Assembly (NCBI RefSeq): GCF_002846575.1
Contig: NZ_PJND01000007.1
Location: 620,001-684,000, forward strand
Length of the DNA stretch: 64,000 nucleotides
Source of the DNA: Flavobacterium lindanitolerans
GTDB lineage: Bacteria > Bacteroidota > Bacteroidia > Flavobacteriales > Flavobacteriaceae
Direction of reading: 5' to 3'
Part shown: positions 16,671-25,366 of the stretch, in pieces
How the letters are laid out: each line of letters begins with the position of its first letter
Numbering within the stretch: the first letter of the stretch is position 1
Program-made: the position numbers and the translations under genes
The notes under the pieces: generated by a model
Seen by the model: the letters and a program-made list of their open reading frames with translations, nothing else
Database searches by the model: none
Told to the model about the DNA's origin: nothing

Positions 16671-17357
16671 TTAGTATAGCATATAATTTGTCAATGTTCT
16701 TTCCTGTATTGATCCATTGGAAGAAGTGTATTCGCGAATTGGCCCGACATCTTTAGCAAGCCAGTATTCTAAATCAATTGGTGTGGTTTGGTTTAAAATC
16801 TTGATTTCTACTTTGGTTTTTACTTTAATAACATTCGGATAAGTGGCACCGTTTAACACAACAGTTGAGTTTTTCTCTGTTATAGTACTGGTGTATTTGA
16901 TAGTGGCAGTGGTTGAAGAATTTTGCCCGTTAACAGAATAGTTAACCCTGGAGGTCACGGTTCCATTCCAGGAGGAATTCGCTTCCAGATGGTCTTTAAA
17001 AATTGGGATTTCGTATCCCTGCATATTGATGCTCACGCCATCCTGATTAATATTGGTATCGGCAATTTTCTGGAAATAAGTTGCCCCTTTTTTGGCTACC
17101 CAATTTTGGACGCCAAAAACATTGTCGGCATCATCTGACAGCTCATAATAGGGTGTACCGTTAATTGTAGTGACCCCAATCATTCTGAGTTCTGAACTTC
17201 CGCTATTGGAACTAAAAGTCCATGTATTATTTACTTCCATAGGCCAGTAATTTCCCGTTGTTTCACCTAAAGACGGACTACTGTTGCTGTCATCACTGCT
17301 GCATGAAGAAGTGAACAACGCTGAAACGAATGCTAATGCTAGAACAAGTTTTTTCAT
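16671..17357 (-). CDS. hypothetical lipoprotein
   Basis: A 228-aa lipoprotein: signal peptide with lipobox TSSC (Cys19) followed by the SSDDSNSS Ser/Asp linker common in Bacteroidota surface lipoproteins. The mature part is beta-rich (NYWPMEVNNTWTF, TIKYTSTITEKNSTVVLNGATYPNVIKVKT). I cannot name a family. It precedes nothing in an obvious operon; the serine hydrolase gene ends its reading 53 nt upstream on the same strand, so the two may be co-transcribed. Confidence 0.75.
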   Translation of the reverse strand: MKKLVLALAFVSALFTSSCSSDDSNSSPSLGETTGNYWPMEVNNTWTFSSNSGSSELRMIGVTTINGTPYYELSDDADNVFGVQNWVAKKGATYFQKIADTNINQDGVSINMQGYEIPIFKDHLEANSSWNGTVTSRVNYSVNGQNSSTTATIKYTSTITEKNSTVVLNGATYPNVIKVKTKVEIKILNQTTPIDLEYWLAKDVGPIREYTSSNGSIQERTLTNYMLY

Positions 17358-17410
17358 CTGTTATGTTTTTACGAAGATATAATTTTTAAGGAAAAATTTA
17401 AGGCAAACAT

Positions 17411-18757
17411 TTATTTGCTGATACTGCCCAGAATATCCTTCAGCAATTTATTAAAATCAAAAACTTCATCTTCTGTCAGGCCAAAACGTACGATAACCAA
17501 ATCTTTTGACGGAATGATAAAGATTTTCTGTCCCTGAAAGCCACTGGCATAATACAGGTCTTTGGGAGCGTCGGGATATTTGCCGCCGGCATTGAGCCAA
17601 AAATGTCCGCCATAACGCCCATTAGAAGTTTTGGTTGGAGTCGCAACATATTTAGCCCAGCTTTCATCAAAAAGCTGTTCACCATTCCAATTCCCCTTGT
17701 GGAGATAAAGCAGTCCGAATTTGCCCCAATCTCTGGTGGTTGCCCAGGCATAGGAGGAGCCGACATAATTTCCAGCCATATCGGTTTCTACCAGCATAGA
17801 ATCCATGCCAATTTTATCGATTAATGAAGAATACCAGAAATCCAGGTATTCCTGTTGTGTTTTGAACTGATTTCTGAGGATTCCGGATAATAAATTTGTC
17901 GTTCCGGAAGAATAATTCCAGCTTTCATTTGGTTGACCCACCAAAGGCTTTTTTCTTTGTACTTTTGACATGTCTTCGGCCTCAAACAACATAAGGGTTG
18001 CATCACAAATCTTGTCATATTTCTCTTCCCATTCCAAACCTGAATTCATATGAAGCAGGTCGTTTATGGTGATTTTAGAACGTTTGTCGTTTTTCCATTC
18101 TGCAATTGGTGCCGGACTATTGATGTCTATTTTGCCCTGTTTTTGCAATATACCAAAGTAGGTCGCCGTTAGGCTCTTGGTCATCGACCAGCCCAAAATC
18201 ATAGAATTCTTATCAAAACCGGAATCATATTTTTCTGCAATAAGTTTGTCTTTATATAAAATAAGGAGTGAGCGGGTTCTTTTGTTTTTTTCGCCTTTTT
18301 TATCAAAAGCACCTTCTACAGCTTTTTCTAATTTAGAATAATCAATAGTAGCGAAAACAGTATCTTTCGGTTGGTTATTTCCAAAAGGATAGGGAAGATT
18401 ACTATTCAACCTAATCCTTTTCGGAACCAGATAAGGCTTTGAAAGGTCAAAATCATTATTAATTAATGTAACACCAAGACCTTCCCGATAAATTGCCTTA
18501 CGCTCTTTTAAACCATAAACTGAAGTCGTGGCATAGTGTTCTTTTTCGTTAATCGTGTTGCTTGCCAGGTTGATAAGTTTGATATCATTGTCGCCCGATT
18601 CAATCATTTGCTGGGTTCGATGGCCAATAAAGTAGCCGGAAGCAATGCTTTTTGCTGAAAAACCGGATATCAGGTCCAGCTTTGGATAATTCGTGAATCC
18701 CAAATACACAATCATTATCGCTAAAAGAATGCCTGCTATTTTAAGTTTTTTCTTCAT
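17411..18757 (-). CDS. serine hydrolase of the class C beta-lactamase / PBP-like family
   Basis: A 448-aa protein of the penicillin-binding-protein-like serine hydrolase family. I start at the ATG at 18757 (MKKKLKIAGILLA...), which gives a clean N-terminal membrane anchor or signal sequence; the upstream in-frame ATG adds 13 residues with poor context. The SxxK nucleophile motif is SMTK in GWSMTKSLTATYFG, followed by NYSSGTTN as the YxN-like motif and a GFQGQ segment in place of the usual HxG. Members include esterases, D-aminopeptidases and D,D-peptidases, so the substrate is open. It is predicted to face the periplasm and is divergent from the haem receptor gene. Confidence 0.85.
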   Translation of the reverse strand: MKKKLKIAGILLAIMIVYLGFTNYPKLDLISGFSAKSIASGYFIGHRTQQMIESGDNDIKLINLASNTINEKEHYATTSVYGLKERKAIYREGLGVTLINNDFDLSKPYLVPKRIRLNSNLPYPFGNNQPKDTVFATIDYSKLEKAVEGAFDKKGEKNKRTRSLLILYKDKLIAEKYDSGFDKNSMILGWSMTKSLTATYFGILQKQGKIDINSPAPIAEWKNDKRSKITINDLLHMNSGLEWEEKYDKICDATLMLFEAEDMSKVQRKKPLVGQPNESWNYSSGTTNLLSGILRNQFKTQQEYLDFWYSSLIDKIGMDSMLVETDMAGNYVGSSYAWATTRDWGKFGLLYLHKGNWNGEQLFDESWAKYVATPTKTSNGRYGGHFWLNAGGKYPDAPKDLYYASGFQGQKIFIIPSKDLVIVRFGLTEDEVFDFNKLLKDILGSISK

Positions 18758-18854
18758 GAAAGTTCTTGATTTTGGTAAATTTAAGAAGAAAATCATTATC
18801 AGAATGCTCTGAAATTAACAGCGCGATATTTTTATTTAGAATTAGTAAAAATAA

Positions 18855-18886
18855 TTTGCATAAACCGGAAAGCCTCCCTAGATTTG
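18855..18886 (+). promoter_or_regulatory. promoter of the haem receptor/HmuY operon
   Basis: TTTG (18855-18858) is followed after 20 nt by TAGATTTG (18879-18886), a close match to the Bacteroidota promoter pattern. The start codon is 31 nt downstream of the -7 element. Confidence 0.65.
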
Positions 18887-18917
18887 CAATTTAGAATTAA
18901 TCTAAAGATGAATTGTA

Positions 18918-21041
18918 ATGCAGATTTATACTAAGGCTTATATTTCCTTATCTCTTTTTCTTTCTTTTAGTGCTTTTTCACAAGAAAAGTTTCAAGATAC
19001 CACAAGTACCAGTCAACTTGAAGAAGTAGTTGTTACCGGTCAATTTGAGCCGCAATCCATAAACAAGTCGGTTTTTAATGTCAAAGTAATTACAAGTCAG
19101 GATATTCAAAATCTGGCTGCCAATAATTTAGGTGACGTTCTCAACCAATATCTGAATATAACAGTAAGACCTAGCGGAAGTGACGGGCGCTCAACAGTTT
19201 CTCTTTTTGGTTTAGATGCACAATATTTCAAAATTCTGGTAGACAACGTTCCATTGGTGAATGAGGCCGGTTTAGGGAATAATATTGACTTGTCTCAAAT
19301 AAATCTTAACGATATTGAACAGATAGAAATTATTGAAGGTTCGATGGGAGTTACTCACGGAGCCAATGCAGTAAGCGGAATTTTGAATATTATAACAAAA
19401 AAGAATTCTACTCATAAGTGGTCAATTTTTGCCACTGCACAAGAAGAAACGGTAAATAATGAGTTTGCATTATTTGATAAAGGAAGACATATCCAATCCT
19501 TAAAAGTTTCTCACAAGCTTTCTGAAAACTGGTTTGTTTCTTTAGGAGGAAACAGAAATGATTTTCAGGGATATTTAGGAGAAAAGGAAGGGCCTAACCA
19601 TGTTGAAAACGACGGACTAAGAGGATATAATTGGTTGCCTAAAGAACAGATAAATTCCAACGCATTGATAAGCTATTCAAAAGATGATTTCAGAATTTTT
19701 TACAAGTTTGAATACTTAGATGAAAAGGTAGAGTTTTTTAATAGTGTAGTCCAATCAGGTTTTAATACGCAACTCGGTTCATATCGTTACTCCGATGATA
19801 AGCGTTACTTTACAGATAGATATTACCATCACTTAAATGGTGTTGGGAAATTGTTTTCGAAGTTGCACTATAATGTTTCCGTTTCTCATCAAAAACAAGC
19901 CAGAAACGTTGAGGATTTTAGAACGCTCATTGTTTCAAAAAACGAGTTAAATAATGTAGAAGTAAAGGATCAGTCAATGGAAGTGCTCTATTCGACCGGA
20001 ACTTTGAGCAATTTTTTTACCAATGACAAAGTCGACTTGCAAATAGGTTATGAATTGGTAAATAATCAGGGCTTTTCACTCGTGCAAGAAGAAAACAATA
20101 ATGTTTCTCCAGTCAGAAAGAGACTTGAAAATTATGACTTTTTCGTGTCCTCAGAAATTAAGGCCACTGATAGGTTTTCAGTCCGTCCGGGATTACGATT
20201 TTCTTCACAATCCCGATTTGAAAACCAATATGCTTCTTCTTTGGGATTACGATATCTATTTGAGAAAGGAATAGAAGTTCGCGGTTCGCTTGGAAAATCG
20301 TTCAGAACTCCAACTTTTGAAGAGTTATATTCTAAACAAATTTTTGACGGACACCATTTTACCGGAAATGAAAATCTTAAGCCGGAAACAAGTACATCAT
20401 ATGAAGTAAGTTTTAAGAAAATATCTTATCTGGATTCAAATTTCCGACTTTCCAATATGTTAACGGCAAGTTTTTTAGATGTTGATGACAGAATAGATAT
20501 GGCTTTTGTGAGATTCAATGAAGGAAGCGGCATTCCTGAATATGAATATATCAATATCAGCAAGTACAAGATGTGGAATGCTTCTACAAACCATCAGTTG
20601 AAAGGTGAAAATTTAGTTTTGAATTTTGGGGCTTCAATTGTTGGAATTTCACAGGTAATCAAAAACCAAATTTTTACCTCTGATGATAAATATCTCTATT
20701 CTTTTAACCTAAATGCTAGTGCCTCCTATACCGTTCCAAAATGGGCAACAACGTTTTCTGCCTATTATAAATATAACGGAAAAACACAACAGTTTGTTGA
20801 GAGCACCTCTCAATATGTAATTTCTGATATTGAGGCAAGCAACTGGCTGGATGCTTCTATAAGAAAATCTTTTTTCAAAAATAAATTTGATTTGACAATT
20901 GGTGCCAGAAACATACTGGATGTAACCAATGTTAACCAAAGCAGAACCAACGAAGGTGCAGGACACGCGGTAACATCAAGTGTAATGTTGGCTTATGGAA
21001 GATCTTATTTTGCTAAACTAACGTATAATCTTAATTTTTAA
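18918..21041 (+). CDS. TonB-dependent outer-membrane receptor, probably for haem
   Basis: A 707-aa TonB-dependent receptor. The signal peptide ends at SAFSQ; a TonB box-like EEVVVTGQ follows at about residues 35-42, then a plug domain (about 45-165, with NIDLSQINLNDIEQIEIIEG and GANAVSGILNIITKK) and a 22-strand barrel ending in Phe. It lacks the carboxypeptidase-regulatory N-domain of SusC-type proteins, as is usual for siderophore and haem receptors. A HmuY-like haem-binding lipoprotein follows after 17 nt, and hmuSVUT-like genes lie on the opposite strand, so haem is the likely ligand. This resembles the HmuR-HmuY pair of Porphyromonas in arrangement. Confidence 0.88.
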   Translation: MQIYTKAYISLSLFLSFSAFSQEKFQDTTSTSQLEEVVVTGQFEPQSINKSVFNVKVITSQDIQNLAANNLGDVLNQYLNITVRPSGSDGRSTVSLFGLDAQYFKILVDNVPLVNEAGLGNNIDLSQINLNDIEQIEIIEGSMGVTHGANAVSGILNIITKKNSTHKWSIFATAQEETVNNEFALFDKGRHIQSLKVSHKLSENWFVSLGGNRNDFQGYLGEKEGPNHVENDGLRGYNWLPKEQINSNALISYSKDDFRIFYKFEYLDEKVEFFNSVVQSGFNTQLGSYRYSDDKRYFTDRYYHHLNGVGKLFSKLHYNVSVSHQKQARNVEDFRTLIVSKNELNNVEVKDQSMEVLYSTGTLSNFFTNDKVDLQIGYELVNNQGFSLVQEENNNVSPVRKRLENYDFFVSSEIKATDRFSVRPGLRFSSQSRFENQYASSLGLRYLFEKGIEVRGSLGKSFRTPTFEELYSKQIFDGHHFTGNENLKPETSTSYEVSFKKISYLDSNFRLSNMLTASFLDVDDRIDMAFVRFNEGSGIPEYEYINISKYKMWNASTNHQLKGENLVLNFGASIVGISQVIKNQIFTSDDKYLYSFNLNASASYTVPKWATTFSAYYKYNGKTQQFVESTSQYVISDIEASNWLDASIRKSFFKNKFDLTIGARNILDVTNVNQSRTNEGAGHAVTSSVMLAYGRSYFAKLTYNLNF

Positions 21042-21058
21042 TTATAAATCATAATACA

Positions 21059-22150
21059 ATGAAAAAAACATTTTTATTTCTTTCAATTGCAGCTTTAGTC
21101 ATGGCTTCATGCTCAAGCGATGATGATTCTCCTAAAACGGAAGTTCCATCAGTAGGAGATGTTCTACAGCCAACGGTAGGCGGTCCTAACCAACCAAATC
21201 AAGTATTTGTAGATTTGAGTACAGGTTCTTCGGAATCAGTAAACAGAGCTTCTTGGGATCTGGGTTTTTCTTCAGGTTCTGATTTTAGAGTAGCCATCAA
21301 CGGATCTCTAAAAATGGCTGTAAAAAAATTAGAAACAACAGATATCACATTGCCACAAACACCTGATACAGACGTTGCAGTTGGTGGTGGAACGACATTG
21401 GCGTCTAACGGTTATGTTGATAATCCGACCGGAGTTTTGGCCGGAAACGGTTCAGGAATTGGTACTGCGATTGCAGAGGTTTCTGCAACTGATTCCCAAA
21501 ACAAAGTATATCTTGTAAATCTTGGCTTCGCTGTTTCAACAGTAGTACCAAGCGTTGGTTCAGTAAGTACAGATGGTGATGCAAGAGGATGGAAAAAAGT
21601 TAGAATTTTAAGAAACGGTAACGGATATAAAATTCAGTATGCTGACTTAGCTTCTCAAACTTTCCAGGAAAAAACTATTACTAAGAATGCAGATTACAAC
21701 TTCACATTTTTCAGCTTAACATCAGGAAATACTGTAGCTGTTGAGCCTGTTAAAACAAAATGGGATTTGAACTTCACAACTTTCACTAACTACCTGAATA
21801 TGGGTGGTGGCGGAGAAGTAACATACGGTTATTCAGACTTTATTGTTACTAACATGAAAGGTGGAACAAAAGCATACCAGGTTTTAAATGCTGATGGAGT
21901 AACTTATGAAAACTTCACTTTGGCTAATGTAGTAGAAACTAACTTTACAGTTTCAGCAACAGATCAAAGAATTATTGGTTCAAACTGGCGAAGTGGTGGA
22001 GGTCCTTCTTCATTGCCAAGCATAAGAACAGATCGTTTTTATGTAATAAAAGATGTTGCCGGAAACTACTATAAAATTAAATTCCTTGCAATGACAAATG
22101 ATGCTGGAGTAAGAGGCTTCCCAACATTTGAATATAAATTGTTACAATAA
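21059..22150 (+). CDS. HmuY-like haem-binding lipoprotein
   Basis: A 363-aa lipoprotein with lipobox MASC (Cys18) and an SSDDDS linker. The mature part has the HmuY-family pattern: VFVDLSTGSSESVNRASWDLGFSSG near residues 55-80, a second strand set with KTKWDLNFTTF, and a C-terminal FYVIKDVAGNYYKIKFLAM. HmuY-type proteins take haem from host or environmental haemoproteins at the cell surface and hand it to the receptor. The gene is 17 nt after the receptor gene and shares its promoter. It is longer than Porphyromonas HmuY (about 216 aa), as are many Flavobacteriaceae homologues. Haem-ligating residues cannot be assigned by eye. Confidence 0.82.
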   Translation: MKKTFLFLSIAALVMASCSSDDDSPKTEVPSVGDVLQPTVGGPNQPNQVFVDLSTGSSESVNRASWDLGFSSGSDFRVAINGSLKMAVKKLETTDITLPQTPDTDVAVGGGTTLASNGYVDNPTGVLAGNGSGIGTAIAEVSATDSQNKVYLVNLGFAVSTVVPSVGSVSTDGDARGWKKVRILRNGNGYKIQYADLASQTFQEKTITKNADYNFTFFSLTSGNTVAVEPVKTKWDLNFTTFTNYLNMGGGGEVTYGYSDFIVTNMKGGTKAYQVLNADGVTYENFTLANVVETNFTVSATDQRIIGSNWRSGGGPSSLPSIRTDRFYVIKDVAGNYYKIKFLAMTNDAGVRGFPTFEYKLLQ

Positions 22151-22155
22151 TTTAT

Positions 22156-22180
22156 AAAAACCGGACATTGTCCGGTTTTT
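22156..22180 (+). terminator. terminator of the receptor/HmuY operon
   Basis: AAAAACCGGACA pairs with TGTCCGGTTTTT directly after the HmuY-like gene, followed by further T residues. Confidence 0.88.
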
Positions 22181-22247
22181 TTATGGAAACAAAGGTCAGG
22201 AAGAAATCAATAGAGGAAAAATACTAGTAATTTCAAGTTATATTTTA

Positions 22248-22275
22248 AACCGAGCCCAATGGCTCGGTTTTTTTG
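22248..22275 (+). terminator. second plus-strand terminator-like hairpin
   Basis: AAACCGAGCC (22248-22257) and GGCTCGGTTT (22261-22270) with loop CAA(T) and a T7 tail. It lies 70 nt past the first terminator with no gene between, so it is either a back-up terminator or the end of a small RNA. Confidence 0.75.
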
Positions 22276-22364
22276 TTTTTAAGCTGTTATGAGCCTAATA
22301 AATGACGAACTTGTTTGGGAGGTTTTCGTTCATTAAAACAAACAAAAACAGGGTTTTTGTCCAT

Positions 22365-22396
22365 AAAAAAACCTGCCATCTGAAACAGATGGCAGG
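22365..22396 (-). terminator. terminator of the hmuTUVS operon
   Basis: CCTGCCATCTG (22372-22382) and CAGATGGCAGG (22386-22396) form an 11-bp stem with an AAA loop; the minus strand continues into a T7 run. Confidence 0.9.
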
Positions 22397-22425
22397 CCGG
22401 ATAAAATATATTAAAACTAAGTAAC

Positions 22426-23463
22426 CTACAAAGCAGCTACCAGGTCTTTCCATTCTTTTAATTCAGGAATACCTGGTTTTCTTTTTCCGAAAAACTGAAC
22501 GATGATATCACCCATTTCGTTGAATACTTCAATAGCAGTAACTTCTCCGTCTTCTGTTGGTTTTCTTACAATCCATGTCTGTGCAATTTTAGACATATCC
22601 AGGTGCAAATTGAAATCTGGGTCCATTACGTTGAACCAGTCACCATGCCACATTGTTTTTCTTACCAAACCTGTGTGGATTTGAATGTTTCCTCTGTTTC
22701 CTGTAAACACCATGATTGGCAGTTTGCTTTCAGCAGCGCCTTCAAGCATTTTTACAATTACATCCTTTTCTACCTTTTTAGCAAAGTTTTCGTTTGGAGC
22801 CAAACGCAATGCCTGTGTTCTTGTTACTCCAAATTTGCGAAGCATACCAAAGAACTCGTGTGTGTCTTTCAGGTTTTCCCAAGCCGTTTGGAAACCGGCA
22901 ACATCAATATCAGCATCTGCTTTTTCATCAATGTTTAGAGGCACTTCAATTGCAGATTCTTCCGCTGCCTGGTCGTCAGACTTATATTTAGCAACTAATT
23001 CATCAAAAGCAGCTTCGTTGCTGTCTTTTGTCAGATAAATTTTGTGTATAGCCAGGCCATCCTTTCCAAAGAACTGAAGGCTTTTTCTGTCTCCGTGTTC
23101 TGATTTCTCTTCTACAGCAAAAGCTTTAGCCCAATGTCCTAAAAAGATACGCAAATCGATATCTTCACCTACAAACAGTCCTGCATGCGGAGAGCTGAAA
23201 TCAGGGTTAAGATAAATTCCTTTTCTTTCGTGAACGCACTCTTCGTTGCGTGTCAAAGCCATTACTTTTCCTAGTTTTTCAACGTCAGTCAGTATTGCAG
23301 CAAATTCCGGACGAAGCCTTGTTACGGTTTCTCCTACTTGTGTAGCTAGCAATTCTGCCTCACTTACGCCTAGTTTTTCAGCAGCATTGCGGATTCTTAA
23401 ATTTGGGTTTTCAGCTTTTAGCTTATCCCATTGTGACTTCAGGTTGTTTGTTAATGTATCCAT
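22426..23463 (-). CDS. hmuS: haem-degrading/haem-trafficking factor of the HmuS/ChuS family
   Basis: A 345-aa cytoplasmic protein of the HemS/ChuS/HmuS family, which has two similar halves and binds or breaks down imported haem to release iron. The N-terminal half begins with RIRNAAEKLGVSEAELLAT and the second half repeats this pattern with MLRKFGVTRTQALRLAP. The HERKGIYLN segment of the first half and HTGLVRKTMWHGDWFNVMDPDFNLHLD of the second half match the family's haem-pocket regions. It is the last gene of the minus-strand haem operon, 11 nt after hmuV. Confidence 0.9.
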   Translation of the reverse strand: MDTLTNNLKSQWDKLKAENPNLRIRNAAEKLGVSEAELLATQVGETVTRLRPEFAAILTDVEKLGKVMALTRNEECVHERKGIYLNPDFSSPHAGLFVGEDIDLRIFLGHWAKAFAVEEKSEHGDRKSLQFFGKDGLAIHKIYLTKDSNEAAFDELVAKYKSDDQAAEESAIEVPLNIDEKADADIDVAGFQTAWENLKDTHEFFGMLRKFGVTRTQALRLAPNENFAKKVEKDVIVKMLEGAAESKLPIMVFTGNRGNIQIHTGLVRKTMWHGDWFNVMDPDFNLHLDMSKIAQTWIVRKPTEDGEVTAIEVFNEMGDIIVQFFGKRKPGIPELKEWKDLVAAL

Positions 23464-23474
23464 CTGTGTAACTA

Positions 23475-24251
23475 TTATGTTCCAAAAATTATTAAAGGGT
23501 TTTGATTTACCGGATTAAGGCAAATCGTGCAAGGAAAATTATACACCTTGCTTATGATTTCTTTTGTAAAGACTTTTTCAGGTTTGTCATGGCTTACGAT
23601 TTTTCCTTTTTTCAAAAGAAGTACCTGATCTGCAAATTGTGCTGCCAGGTTCAAATCGTGTAATACGACTACGGCCGTATTGCCCAGTTCTGTAAAGTTT
23701 TTGATTGTATGTAATATTCTGTGTTGGTGTAGCACATCAAGATTATTGAGAGGCTCATCCAGAAACACGAGCTTATGGGCAATATTGTTTTCCAGTTGGG
23801 CAAGTACTCTGGCCAGGTGAACGCGCTGTCTTTCACCTCCGGAAAGTGTATTGTAATCTCTGTCTTTCATTGAGAGAACGTCGGTTTCTTCCATTGATTT
23901 CGTTACGGCATCCAAATCGGTTTGGTGAGGTACGGAGTTGAAATACGGATAGCGCCCCATCACCACTACATCGGTTACGGTCAAAGGAATGTCATTGCTG
24001 TTCTGCTGTGAAAATTTTGCCTTATGCAACGGAAGCTCTTTTTGGTCCCATTCCTCAAAGGTTTTTTTCTTGAACATGATTGGCTCATCGCCATGTTTCA
24101 TTTCATTAGCCAACATGCTCAGGAGTGTTGATTTTCCGGCACCATTTGGTCCTACTATGACAAGCAATTCGCCATAATTTACAGAAACGTCGATGTTTTC
24201 CAGGATGGAAAACTTTTTATGTGCATATGATATCTTACAGGCTTCTAACAT
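23475..24251 (-). CDS. hmuV: haem ABC transporter ATP-binding protein
   Basis: A 258-aa ATPase of the FecE/HmuV group that powers haem import across the inner membrane. Walker A is GPNGAGKST, the signature is TLSGGERQRVHLARVL, Walker B is KLVFLDEP, and the switch is VLHDLNLAAQFAD, a typical iron-chelate/haem transporter sequence. It is followed by hmuS and preceded by hmuU, whose stop codon is 1 nt from this start, so translation is likely coupled. Confidence 0.93.
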   Translation of the reverse strand: MLEACKISYAHKKFSILENIDVSVNYGELLVIVGPNGAGKSTLLSMLANEMKHGDEPIMFKKKTFEEWDQKELPLHKAKFSQQNSNDIPLTVTDVVVMGRYPYFNSVPHQTDLDAVTKSMEETDVLSMKDRDYNTLSGGERQRVHLARVLAQLENNIAHKLVFLDEPLNNLDVLHQHRILHTIKNFTELGNTAVVVLHDLNLAAQFADQVLLLKKGKIVSHDKPEKVFTKEIISKVYNFPCTICLNPVNQNPLIIFGT

Positions 24252-24252
24252 A

Positions 24253-25287
24253 TTACATCGATTTTTTACTGCGAATTAAAATAGCGATAAAGATTGGCGC
24301 TCCCATAAACGCGGTCAGTATTCCAATTGGGATTTCTGAAGGTGCGGCAATGGTTCTGCTTATCGTGTCTGCTGTAAGCAATAAAATACTTCCAAAAATG
24401 GCCGACATTGGCAGGATGATATGATAATTCGACTTAAAAATTAATCTCAAAATATAAGGAACAATCAGGCCTACAAAGCCGATGTTTCCTGAAAAGGCAA
24501 CACAGGTCCCAACCAGCAAAGCAGTCAGGATAATGATTCTCTTTTTGATTTTTTCAACCGGAATTCCCAAATGTTGTGCGTCTCTTTCGCCAAGCATCAT
24601 AGCGTTTAGCGCTTTTCCTTTGGTAATCAGGAGAGAAAAAGCGATAATAATTACGACCGCCAGGATGGCATTTTTGGTCCAGGTAGCACCGCCCAGACTT
24701 CCCAAATTCCAGAATGTCAGGTCCCTGAGTTCTTCTTCTTTCGAAAGATAAATCAGGAAACCTGTGGTGGCAAATGCCATTGCGGTTATTGCTACTCCTG
24801 AAAGAAGCATAACAACTACATTGGTTTTTCCATTGGAGGTTGAAATCCTGTAAACGATGGTCATGGTCAACAAGGCACCTAAAAATGCGGCTATACTCAG
24901 CATCGAGAAGTGAAATACTTCAGGAATATAAGGTTTGATATGGCTTCCGAGAACAATTGAAATCGCACCGAAAAGTATCGCACCGGATGTAATTCCAATA
25001 AGGTCCGGTGATGCCAAAGGGTTTTTGAACATTCCCTGAAGGCAGGTTCCTGAAACTGACAATGCACTTCCAATCAGGATTGCCATTACTATTCGCGGCA
25101 ATCTCAAATCCATCAGGACAAATTTGTCACTTTCCGGAATGGAATTGTCATTGTTGATAAGGGCCTTAAAAATCTCAAAGAACGAATGCTTTTCAAATTC
25201 GTAAACTCCCATATATAAGGCTGCCGTTGCCAAAATCAATAACAACAGCAGACTTAAAACTATATATAACGGTAATTTATTTTGCAT
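24253..25287 (-). CDS. hmuU: haem ABC transporter permease (FecCD family)
   Basis: A 344-aa integral membrane protein with about ten hydrophobic helices, of the FecCD/BtuC family. Visible family segments are RLPRIVMAILIGSALSVSGTCLQGMFKNPLASPDLIGITSGA (the coupling region), and GNIGFVGLIVPYILRLIF near the C-terminus. It forms the inner-membrane channel with HmuV. The genes order is hmuT-hmuU-hmuV-hmuS on the minus strand. A 79-nt gap with a small hairpin separates it from hmuT. Confidence 0.93.
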   Translation of the reverse strand: MQNKLPLYIVLSLLLLLILATAALYMGVYEFEKHSFFEIFKALINNDNSIPESDKFVLMDLRLPRIVMAILIGSALSVSGTCLQGMFKNPLASPDLIGITSGAILFGAISIVLGSHIKPYIPEVFHFSMLSIAAFLGALLTMTIVYRISTSNGKTNVVVMLLSGVAITAMAFATTGFLIYLSKEEELRDLTFWNLGSLGGATWTKNAILAVVIIIAFSLLITKGKALNAMMLGERDAQHLGIPVEKIKKRIIILTALLVGTCVAFSGNIGFVGLIVPYILRLIFKSNYHIILPMSAIFGSILLLTADTISRTIAAPSEIPIGILTAFMGAPIFIAILIRSKKSM

Positions 25288-25329
25288 TATAATTAATTCT
25301 TCCCCTATGGGATTGGCGGCATTTTATTT

Positions 25330-25350
25330 CCTGTCCGTTTTGGCGACAGG
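25330..25350 (-). other. small hairpin between hmuT and hmuU
   Basis: CCTGTC (25330-25335) and GACAGG (25345-25350) can pair around a nine-nt loop in the 79-nt gap. With no T run it is not a strong terminator; it could act as an RNA stability element that raises HmuT over HmuU. Confidence 0.35.
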
Positions 25351-25366
25351 TTTAAAGGCTTTTAGT

